From: Deltaproteobacteria bacterium
GTDB taxonomy: Bacteria; Desulfobacterota; Syntrophia; Syntrophales; Smithellaceae
Reading direction: 5' to 3'
Assembly: GCA_026388535.1 (NCBI GenBank)
Contig: JAPLJP010000160.1
Location: 1-37,183 of the forward strand
DNA: 37,183 bases
Shown here: positions 29,200-37,183 of the stretch, piece after piece
Numbering within the stretch: position 1 is the first letter of the stretch
Layout: every line of letters begins with the position of its first letter
Translations under genes and position numbers: made by a program
The notes under the pieces: generated by a model
What the model was told of the DNA's origin: nothing
What the model saw: only the letters and a program-made list of their open reading frames with translations
The model's database searches: none

Positions 29200-30132
29200 A
29201 TGACAATGAGATCAAAAACAACTCCGAAAATGGCCGTGAATCTTGGAAGATTAAAATTGAATAATCCGGTAATGACGGCTTCGGGCACTTTCGGTTACGG
29301 AGAAGAATACGCCGGTTATGTCGATTTAAACAAATTGGGTGCCATTGTTGTCAAGGGCTTATCGCTCAAACCTAGGTTGGGGAATCCGCCGCACCGCATC
29401 ATGGAAACAACAGGCGGTATGTTAAATTCAGTGGGCTTGCAGAATATCGGAGTGGACGCTTTCATCGAAGAAAAACTTCCCTTTCTTCGTAAATATGACA
29501 TGGCGGTTATTGTCAATATCTATGGCGAGACCTACGATGAATACAAAAAAGTGGCCAAGATTCTGAGTTCGGTAAAAGGCGTGCACGCGCTGGAAGTTAA
29601 TATTTCCTGTCCCAATGTAAAAAACGGCGGAGTAATTTTCGGCTCCGATCCGAAAATTGCCGCCAGAGTTACGCGCGCGGTAAAAGATGAAACCGGGTTG
29701 CCCGTCATAGTTAAGCTTACTCCCAATGTAACGGATATAGCGGCAATCGCCCAAGCGGTGGAAAAAGCGGGCGCGGACGCCGTATCATTAATCAACACCC
29801 TGACGGGAATGTCCGTTGATTTGAAAACAAAAAGGCCGCATTTGAAAAATATTACCGGCGGATTATCAGGACCGGCGATAAAACCGGTGGCTCTGCGAAT
29901 GGTCTGGCAGGTTGTCCAAAGAGTTTCCGTGCCGGTCATCGGCATTGGCGGCATAATGACGGCCCAAGACGCGCTGGAATTTTTAATTGTGGGCGCGAAA
30001 GCTGTACAAATCGGCACCGCCAATTTTATCAATCCCCACGCCACGCTGGAAGTTATTGAGGGGATAAAAAATTATCTCGCCGCTAATAAGATAAAAGATA
30101 TTAACGAGATTATCGGCACTTTCAAACCGTAA
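29200..30132 (+). CDS. pyrD: Dihydroorotate dehydrogenase, class 1B catalytic subunit
   Basis: [79 protein letters not shown]. Confidence 0.95.
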   Translation: MTMRSKTTPKMAVNLGRLKLNNPVMTASGTFGYGEEYAGYVDLNKLGAIVVKGLSLKPRLGNPPHRIMETTGGMLNSVGLQNIGVDAFIEEKLPFLRKYDMAVIVNIYGETYDEYKKVAKILSSVKGVHALEVNISCPNVKNGGVIFGSDPKIAARVTRAVKDETGLPVIVKLTPNVTDIAAIAQAVEKAGADAVSLINTLTGMSVDLKTKRPHLKNITGGLSGPAIKPVALRMVWQVVQRVSVPVIGIGGIMTAQDALEFLIVGAKAVQIGTANFINPHATLEVIEGIKNYLAANKIKDINEIIGTFKP

Positions 30133-30142
30133 AAATATTCTC

Positions 30143-30829
30143 ATGAGAACAAACACCGAAGAAATAATAAGCGGCGTCTATTTAATCGGCGGTCCCGGAA
30201 TAACATCAACCGATGACGCGGCCATTTATCTGATAGATTTTTCGGGAGAGCTGGTTTTAATTGACGCGGGCGCCGGCAAAAGCTTCTCTCAGATTGTTCG
30301 CAATATTGAAATGCTCGGTCTGAATCCCGCCAATCTGTCTCATTTAATATTAACGCATTGCCATATAGACCATATCGGTTCGGCGCCTTTCTTTAAAAAA
30401 CAATACGGCACAAAAATACTGATTCACGGTTCGGACGCAAAAGCTGTGGAAACCGGCGATTCTCTCAAAACAGCGGCAAACTGTTACAATACAACGTTTT
30501 CGCCGATGGCAGTTGATAAGAAACTGAAGGGAGAACACGAAACATTAAAATTCGGTCGGGAAGAATTACACTGCCTGCACACCCCCGGCCATACGCCCGG
30601 TTCAATTTCTCTTTATCTGGATAAGGGAGGGAAGAGAGTTCTTTTCGGACAGGATATTCACGGGCCTTTTCACAAAGCCTTTAATTCTGATATGGAAGCA
30701 TGGAAAAAATCAATGCAAATTTTATTAGCTCTAAACGCCGATATTCTTTGCGAAGGACATTTTGGAATTTTTCAACCCAAAGAACGCGTGCGCGCTTATA
30801 TTGAACGGTATTTGGAAGAGTACGACTGA
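30143..30829 (+). CDS. MBL-fold metallo-hydrolase
   Basis: LILTHCHIDHIGSAPFF, HTPGHTPGSISLYLDKGGKRVLFGQDI, EGHFG. Confidence 0.9.
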   Translation: MRTNTEEIISGVYLIGGPGITSTDDAAIYLIDFSGELVLIDAGAGKSFSQIVRNIEMLGLNPANLSHLILTHCHIDHIGSAPFFKKQYGTKILIHGSDAKAVETGDSLKTAANCYNTTFSPMAVDKKLKGEHETLKFGREELHCLHTPGHTPGSISLYLDKGGKRVLFGQDIHGPFHKAFNSDMEAWKKSMQILLALNADILCEGHFGIFQPKERVRAYIERYLEEYD

Positions 30830-30910
30830 TACAACAGCACTGACTCGTGAGCCTTGTTATCCGCTGATGCAATGAAGTGTTATATTACCGGAATTCGTTG
30901 AGCAGAATTC

Positions 30911-31924
30911 TTAGTGCTGAGAGAACTCATATAACCAGTACGACATTGTTTTTGTTTTATCGCCTTTGTTTGAATGCCAAATGGTAAAATAGCTCGGTAC
31001 TACGTAAATAGTACCGTCGCATATCACTTGGAAAGATAGAAAACGTCCGTCTTTAAAAAATGGATCAGATGGAAATGTGATGATTCCCGTTTCTTTTCCA
31101 TCTTTGTTGAGCTTTAAGATTTTGGTTCTAGCATTTACTAACAAATATATGTTGCCTTCTCCATCGAGACCCACAATCTGGCAAATTTCGCCATAGCTCA
31201 TCAGATCTTTTTTCCAGACTTCATGTCCTTCTTTGGTTTTCTTAATGATTGACGCTTTGCTGTCCTTCTTTCTCTGCAGCATTACTGAAATTATGTTTCC
31301 TTCTACATCTCGATGTGCTGGTGCAAGACCTAGTTTAGTAACTTCAAGTGAGTCATTCATGTATTGACGGCCATCATTAGCAACAAAACTCCCTTTACAT
31401 GTTTTTTCGAGTTTTTTGACTCGAACATTCTTCCTGATTGGCCGACCAGATAAATCATAAACTGTCCAATTGTCTGCGCTCCCATTACCAGATGTATATA
31501 ACCGACTACCGCTACCTGAGACGTACAATTGGTATGGAATGTAACCATCATCACCAAGTTCTTCACTTCTATCGTAAAAGTCAGCACCTTGTAGTAAAAT
31601 TTCTCGAACTATTTTCCCATCTGGTTCAAATTGGAGAACTCTTTTGCCCATTCTGTCTAAAATGAATATTGAGTGATTCTTAGCCACAGAAACATGTGAA
31701 GTTCTAACCATATCCCAATGAACACCATAAGAATCATTTTTACCACCATATTCACCCATTGTAAAAGTGCCTAGTAGTATTTTGCGACCCTTATAACCCT
31801 CAGCAGCATAGGCAGTGAATGATTGAGTAAGAAGAATGGCGAAAGCGCATACTGAAAACGTTGCCCGAACAATAGCTGTTAGAGCTGGCAAACGCCTAGA
31901 TTCTTTGATCCTTATCATTTTCAA
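30911..31924 (-). CDS. Putative exported beta-propeller-like protein of unknown function
   Basis: Hydrophobic N-terminus ending TAYAAEG; repeated segments such as HSIFILDRMGKRVLQFEPDGKIV and GNIYLLVNARTKILKLNKDGKETG. Confidence 0.6.
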   Translation of the reverse strand: MKMIRIKESRRLPALTAIVRATFSVCAFAILLTQSFTAYAAEGYKGRKILLGTFTMGEYGGKNDSYGVHWDMVRTSHVSVAKNHSIFILDRMGKRVLQFEPDGKIVREILLQGADFYDRSEELGDDGYIPYQLYVSGSGSRLYTSGNGSADNWTVYDLSGRPIRKNVRVKKLEKTCKGSFVANDGRQYMNDSLEVTKLGLAPAHRDVEGNIISVMLQRKKDSKASIIKKTKEGHEVWKKDLMSYGEICQIVGLDGEGNIYLLVNARTKILKLNKDGKETGIITFPSDPFFKDGRFLSFQVICDGTIYVVPSYFTIWHSNKGDKTKTMSYWLYEFSQH

Positions 31925-31995
31925 ACTCCAGTGACACTATACTAATTATTCTTGCCTAATTTGAAACAAAAATAGACTCGAGATCTTAATCTTGG

Positions 31996-33327
31996 TTATT
32001 TCTTCAAACTTTCTTTTACCTTCACGGCAATTTCTCTTACCTTTTGCATTACTTCCTCTTCATTGATAGTCGACAGCTTACGATTTTCCATAACGATTTT
32101 GCCGTTGATTAATACAGTGTCAACATCAGCGCCGCTCATCGCGTAAACAAGATGCGAATATTCACTGTAAAGCGGCGTCATATGGGGTTCATTGAGTCCG
32201 ATGATAATTATATCGGCTTTTTTCCCGGCTTCCAGAGATCCGGTTATCTTTCCCATACCCAGAGCTTTCGCACCTTCGATAGTGGCCATGCGCACAACTG
32301 TCCGTGCGTCCATCACAGTCGGATCGAGCCTGGCGACTTTGTGGAGTTTAGCGGCCGTGGCCATTTCTTTTATCATATCAAGGTTGTTGTTGCTGGCGCA
32401 GCCGTCTGTTCCAAGGCCGACGGTAATCCCAAATTCAAGCATTTCCGGCACCGGAGCCACGCCGCTCGCCAGTTTCATATTACTGGCAGGATTGTGGGAA
32501 ACTTTACAGCCATTATCGGCAAACAACTTCATGTCTTCTTGGGAAAAATGAACGCAATGAAACGCAATCAGTTTTTCGTCAAGATAGCCGATGTCTTTCA
32601 GAAAAGAGACAGCGCTTTTCCCAAACTTTTCCTCGAGTTGCTTTTTCTCCGCGGCGTTTTCCAGAAGATGAAGTCCTATCGGCAGATGATAATCTTCGGC
32701 AAGTTTTTTCACATTTTTAAGCAGCGGTTTGGAACAGGTGTAAAGCGCGTGCGGCTCGATAATTATATTTACCAGAGGATCGCCTTTCCATTTTTCAATA
32801 AGCATTTTTGTGTAGGCAATGCCTTCTGCGGAAGTTTTAAAGTTAGGAGAGGGGAAATCAAAAAGCACTTCGCCGATAAGACAGCGGATGCCGGCAGCTT
32901 TGGCCGCGCGGGCGGTTTCATCTTCGAAAATATACATATCGCAAAAAGTCGTTGTGCCTGATTTTATCATTTCGGCGGCGCCGAGAAGCGAGCCCCAGTA
33001 GGCAAGCTCTTTATTAACGTTTTTAGCTTCCGCGGGGAAAATGTAATTGTTTAGCCAGTCCATCAGTTCCAGATCATCGGCGATTCCGCGGAAGCAAGTC
33101 ATTGCCGCGTGCGTGTGACAGTTGACAAATCCGGGCATAATCAAAGAATCTTCGGCCGTAATTGTTTTTTTGGCGCGATATTGTTTTTCTATCTTTTCAG
33201 TATGATCAACAGCGACTATATCGCCCGCGTTTATAGCGACAGAGGCGTGGTCAAGACACGTGTTTTGGGAATCGAGCAGAAGCGCTTTTGCGCCGGTTAT
33301 GATTAAATCAACTTCCTGCATACACAA
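31996..33327 (-). CDS. mtaD: 5-methylthioadenosine/S-adenosylhomocysteine deaminase-like amidohydrolase
   Basis: MPGFVNCHTHAAMTCFRGIADDLELMDWL, GLHLLENAAE, LIAFHCVHFS, SHNPASNMKLASGVAPVPEMLEFGITVGLGTDGCASNNNLDM. Confidence 0.88.
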   Translation of the reverse strand: MCMQEVDLIITGAKALLLDSQNTCLDHASVAINAGDIVAVDHTEKIEKQYRAKKTITAEDSLIMPGFVNCHTHAAMTCFRGIADDLELMDWLNNYIFPAEAKNVNKELAYWGSLLGAAEMIKSGTTTFCDMYIFEDETARAAKAAGIRCLIGEVLFDFPSPNFKTSAEGIAYTKMLIEKWKGDPLVNIIIEPHALYTCSKPLLKNVKKLAEDYHLPIGLHLLENAAEKKQLEEKFGKSAVSFLKDIGYLDEKLIAFHCVHFSQEDMKLFADNGCKVSHNPASNMKLASGVAPVPEMLEFGITVGLGTDGCASNNNLDMIKEMATAAKLHKVARLDPTVMDARTVVRMATIEGAKALGMGKITGSLEAGKKADIIIIGLNEPHMTPLYSEYSHLVYAMSGADVDTVLINGKIVMENRKLSTINEEEVMQKVREIAVKVKESLKK

Positions 33328-33479
33328 CTCCTTTTCTAACAGGGTTTCTGTCTATCATATAAGTTGTCAAATCTTCAAGAAACAAAAAAAATACCCGGGA
33401 AAAGTTAATCAGTAAGCTCTTGACAGTGCAATGCAAAAATAATATAAGCCGAGTCGCTTCTCGTATTTCAAATTCTTAT

Positions 33480-33567
33480 TCCTGGGTGGCGGAATTTGTA
33501 GACGCAAGGGACTTAAAATCCCTCGGTCCTTGAGGCTGTGCGGGTTCAATTCCCGCCCCAGGCACCA
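33480..33567 (+). tRNA. tRNA-Leu (anticodon TAA), CCA encoded
   Basis: cctgggtggcggaatttgtagacgcaagggacttaaaatccctcggtccttgaggctgtgcgggttcaattcccgccccaggcacca; long variable arm. Confidence 0.92.
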
Positions 33568-33783
33568 GTAATATCACGCTGAGATTAACGAACCCTTTAT
33601 TGCTTCCCGTATATTTCTCTCCACGTTTTGCGGCCAGTATTTCATTGACATACAAGGCTTTGTTTCCTATACTTCCCTACACAAAACAGAAGTTATTATC
33701 AAAAAATGTGAAGGGGTAAAATTCTGAAGACATGATAACCTAATTAACGTTCCTTAATTATAAAGCATCCATAAGGGACATTC

Positions 33784-36006
33784 ATGAATGATAGAAACAA
33801 TAGATTGAATAATGAAAATACCGGAAGGATGAAAAGTACAGGAATATCCTCGCCTACAGATCTTAAGCAGATATCCCGCATCATCTCGGCCCTCAATCTG
33901 ATCAAGATGAACATCGGAATGTATCCGGACGGCCATTCCAGTATCGATAAAAGCGTTGAGCAGGCCTACACACTCATCCAGGACTACCTTCAAGGAAGAT
34001 CGGAAATAATTATTGGTGTCGCCGGTAAAACACTCATGCTTAATGATAATGTGTTGGACAAGAAAAACAATACCTTCCGAGAATATGCCCACGCCCTCAA
34101 CCTTTTCCGTGTAATTTTCTTCAGCCTGAAGCATACAGTAACCAGAAAAGATTTATTCCAGTTCAGTAGAATCTTGTCTTCCAATCCATCCGATATCCGG
34201 ACCATGAGCAAGCTGGAAGATCTCCTCGCTCGTACTTCTGTCAAAGGAATCCAGGTAAAGACCATAGATGCCGACTATTTTCAACTGACAGATGATAAGA
34301 AGACCCGGAAGACAATGACCGCTGAAGATTTCTGGCTGGAATTCTTTTCCCAAATGTCATTTAATGCATCGAATACGGAGTTGAAAAATTACGATACCGA
34401 GAAGTCGGTTGATTCTGGCCTCCCGAAGGCTATCCGGACGCTCAATGATAAAAGGCAATATTGGCAGAAGGCGGTCGTAAGTTACGAAAACATGATCCAG
34501 GATTATTTATACGATATCCGAGCAGGCATGCAGGTGGGTGCTGATAAATACGATGCACTAGCCAAGATTGCCAATCTGATGAATAATTTTCACCCTGACT
34601 TGAAAGAACAACTCCTGGAAGTGGCGGAAAGGCAGCTTTCCCTCCAACCGGAAACGGCGCTTATCCTGGAGAACATGGAATATTTACCCGAGGAGATGCT
34701 CCATGTGATAATTCATTTGGCAAACGAAAGGGAAAAACAGGTTTCTCCTGCCCTCATCATGCTGCTGCATAAGTTGTCGGCGATCAAGGACGGGGGAGAG
34801 GCTCATCAGCAGGTTGACAGGCAGAATATGACATTCTCAGAAATGGGAAAACTTATGAAAAGGGAGGAATATGAAGAGTATATTCCCGAAAAGTACAGTC
34901 AACTGCTTAAGAAGCTGTCTAGCGAATCTTCGACGGCCACTGATGTAGCAGAAGACGCAGTTCCCTTCTCCGTATATCTGAAAACCATTGATGATGAAAA
35001 CATCGATTTTCGCATCTGCAAATTGGTGCTTGCCTTGATGGAGGAAGAGACCGATGAAGAAAATTATCTCGCCTATTCGACAAGATTGGCAGTTGTAATC
35101 CCGAATCTACTAAAGAAGGGACAATTTTTATTTCTGACCAGCGTTATCGAAACCCTTCGCCGCCATGGGAATAATAACGCTTCGGAAAAAATCCGTCGCC
35201 AAGCGTCGTCTGTTTTATCTATCCTCGTTGATCCCGATACCGTTGCCAGATGTATCACTCCATTCATCTTGAGGAAGCAAGACACCACTGTGGTGGCAAA
35301 GTTTCTCGTCATGAGCGGCGTACAGAACATCCACTGGATTTTTGATCTCTACCTGAACCCTGAGACAAAGGTTTCTGATACGCTCTTGGATATTATCAAA
35401 GGATTTGGCAGTGACGCCGTGGATGAGGCCTCTAAAAGAATGGAGAATCAAACACCATTGAAGGCCGTCCGCCTACTTTCATTTTTACAGGCGGTAGGCA
35501 ATCACAGTACGATTCCACTCTTGAAAGAACTATATAAATACGACAACTATGATATCAAAAAGGAAGTTCTCAGAATTCTTTTTCTTTTCAAGGATTCAGG
35601 GGGCATCGATCTACTGCGTAAAAGCATCCATTCCTCGAACTGTGAAGAGGTTCAGCAGGCGGTGAGTTTGATCTTCCTTTTTGAAGTCAAGGAACTGATG
35701 GGTGAGTTGATGTCTCTTTTGAAAACATTTTACATTCGTGAAGAGGATTCCATCCTTAATGAATGGATTGTCCAACAGCTTGGAGACACAGGAAATCCCT
35801 GGGCAGTACCTTACATGAAAACGATCATGTCAGTAAGGTTTACCCTATTCCCTCAACGACTCTCCCGTATGAAGGGAATCCTCTATGAATCCCTGGAACA
35901 TTTTCCCCGGCAGGCAGTTCAATCACTTTTGGAGGGAGGTTCAAAATCGCGGAACAGAAGAATCAGGGCAAGCTGCCTGAAGATTATGGGGCAAAAGGAA
36001 TCATGA
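33784..36006 (+). CDS. HEAT-repeat-like protein of unknown function with N-terminal module resembling the downstream HD-GYP protein
   Basis: C-terminal helical repeats (KAVRLLSFLQAVGNHSTIPLLKELYKYDNYDIKKEVLRILFLFKDSGGIDLLRK); N-terminal ISALNLIKMNIGMYPDGHSSIDKSVEQAYTLIQDYL. Confidence 0.65.
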   Translation: MNDRNNRLNNENTGRMKSTGISSPTDLKQISRIISALNLIKMNIGMYPDGHSSIDKSVEQAYTLIQDYLQGRSEIIIGVAGKTLMLNDNVLDKKNNTFREYAHALNLFRVIFFSLKHTVTRKDLFQFSRILSSNPSDIRTMSKLEDLLARTSVKGIQVKTIDADYFQLTDDKKTRKTMTAEDFWLEFFSQMSFNASNTELKNYDTEKSVDSGLPKAIRTLNDKRQYWQKAVVSYENMIQDYLYDIRAGMQVGADKYDALAKIANLMNNFHPDLKEQLLEVAERQLSLQPETALILENMEYLPEEMLHVIIHLANEREKQVSPALIMLLHKLSAIKDGGEAHQQVDRQNMTFSEMGKLMKREEYEEYIPEKYSQLLKKLSSESSTATDVAEDAVPFSVYLKTIDDENIDFRICKLVLALMEEETDEENYLAYSTRLAVVIPNLLKKGQFLFLTSVIETLRRHGNNNASEKIRRQASSVLSILVDPDTVARCITPFILRKQDTTVVAKFLVMSGVQNIHWIFDLYLNPETKVSDTLLDIIKGFGSDAVDEASKRMENQTPLKAVRLLSFLQAVGNHSTIPLLKELYKYDNYDIKKEVLRILFLFKDSGGIDLLRKSIHSSNCEEVQQAVSLIFLFEVKELMGELMSLLKTFYIREEDSILNEWIVQQLGDTGNPWAVPYMKTIMSVRFTLFPQRLSRMKGILYESLEHFPRQAVQSLLEGGSKSRNRRIRASCLKIMGQKES

Positions 36007-36007
36007 T

Positions 36008-37150
36008 ATGGCCGATATAAATAATCAGCAAGAGATCGGAAGGATCATTAGCCGGTTGACTGTGGCCATCCAGAATGCCAGCATGTACCCCGATGATCAT
36101 CCGCAGGTCATTCACCATGCCCAGGAAGCCTTTGCCCTTCTGAACCTATTGCTCAAAGATGCGCGAGAAATCACCATCCTCCTGATCGGTGAGTATGTCA
36201 GCGTGGGCAACAAACCCCTGCTCATACCCGATTTTTATGAAGCCGCCTTTGTCAGTTTAATGAAGAAAAATGGCGTCGAATGGATATCTTTCTTAAGCGG
36301 TCTGCCTTTTGCTCAACTTGAGGAGTTGATACTAAGTTTTGCCTCTTCGGGAAGTTCATTCATGAACTCGACTAGATACATCAAGTTAGGCAAAATTAAG
36401 CTCAAGGAGAGCGATAAAATAGGTACAGCGGAGAAGTACGATCTGGAGGCATCCGACAAAGATATCGAGAATGTTATGGATCTCCGGTTTCTGTCAAAGG
36501 AACAGATGATCCAGAAAATCTACCAGAGTTGCCGGGATAAAAACAAAATCGATCTCAACATGGTGGATCAAATTGTCGCTGACTTCATGGTAATTATCCG
36601 CGAATCAAATCCCCTCAAGCTTCTCGCGGAAATTAAATCGAACAACGAATATACCTTTACCCATTCATCCAATGTAGGGATTCTTGCCATGTCCTTGGCG
36701 GAGCGACTTGGTTTCAATGGGCATTACCTTAACGAGATTGGGATTGCCGCCTTACTTCACGACGTGGGAAAGGCAACGACCCCTGATGATATTTTGTCAA
36801 AGGAGGGCCCTTTGACAAAAAAGGAACGGATTGCCATGGAAGAGCATGTCATCAAGGGGGCCATACAGCTGATGAAATTGAAAGGCGTAAACAAACTGGC
36901 CATTCTTGCCGCCATGGAGCACCACATAAAATATGACGGTAGCGGCTATCCACGGATCAAGGGAGGATGGGAACCGAATATCGTCAGCCAGATCATCGCC
37001 GTCGCTGACGTCTACGATGCCTTGCGATCGATGCGTCCATACCGGGAGGCCATGTCCCAAGATCAAATCATCAGGATTATGACCGATGAAAGCGGTACAA
37101 CATTCAATCCTTATCTTATCGAATGCTTTTTAAAACTCATTCAGCAATAG
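36008..37150 (+). CDS. HD-GYP domain protein (putative cyclic di-GMP phosphodiesterase)
   Basis: THSSNVGILAMSLAERLG, LLHDVGKATTPDDILSKEGPLTKKERIAMEEH, HHIKYDGSGYP, IIAVADVYDALRSMRPYREAMS. Confidence 0.93.
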   Translation: MADINNQQEIGRIISRLTVAIQNASMYPDDHPQVIHHAQEAFALLNLLLKDAREITILLIGEYVSVGNKPLLIPDFYEAAFVSLMKKNGVEWISFLSGLPFAQLEELILSFASSGSSFMNSTRYIKLGKIKLKESDKIGTAEKYDLEASDKDIENVMDLRFLSKEQMIQKIYQSCRDKNKIDLNMVDQIVADFMVIIRESNPLKLLAEIKSNNEYTFTHSSNVGILAMSLAERLGFNGHYLNEIGIAALLHDVGKATTPDDILSKEGPLTKKERIAMEEHVIKGAIQLMKLKGVNKLAILAAMEHHIKYDGSGYPRIKGGWEPNIVSQIIAVADVYDALRSMRPYREAMSQDQIIRIMTDESGTTFNPYLIECFLKLIQQ

Positions 37151-37183
37151 TACCTTTCACAATTAGGGGACATGACACATGAA

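Noticed and set aside
32152-32961. 269-aa plus ORF antisense to mtaD
   Set aside because: Composition follows from the antisense of the conserved amidohydrolase; no independent motif.

Overview
This looks like a mostly chromosomal, gene-dense bacterial window. Gene content resembles Deltaproteobacteria / Syntrophaceae-like anaerobes, but taxonomy is inferred, not tested. It carries the 3' part of a membrane H+-pyrophosphatase; an OmpH/Skp-like protein; a membrane-fused spermidine-synthase-like protein; a TMTC/GT-C-type TPR protein; a large class III nucleotide-cyclase-like protein; a TPR lipoprotein; initiator tRNA-fMet; agmatinase; LpxH; KdsD; a gamma-carbonic-anhydrase-like protein; a nitronate-monooxygenase-like protein; a type IV minor pilin/PilY1 operon; an EFR1-like ferredoxin/flavodoxin; a DUF4124-glutaredoxin; an M50-CBS protease; a molybdopterin oxidoreductase; mannose-family PTS EIIA/EIIB/EIIC; RimI; PyrK/PyrD; an MBL-fold hydrolase; an MtaD-like deaminase; tRNA-Leu(UAA); and a HEAT-like protein followed by an HD-GYP protein. 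The strongest non-coding signal is a GEMM-I (c-di-GMP-I) riboswitch aptamer on the minus strand in the leader of the minor pilin/PilY1 operon, with a plausible switchable pairing in front of the first gene. Other points of interest are a hairpin-rich intergenic repeat family (one copy internally tandemly duplicated) flanking a two-gene redox cassette, a decayed recD N-terminal remnant, a cyclase-like protein with an unrecognised N-terminal half, paired HEAT/HD-GYP proteins that seem to share an N-terminal module, a tRNA-Leu with atypical identity positions, and a PTS locus with no visible EIID. All calls come from reading the sequence; no database search was run.
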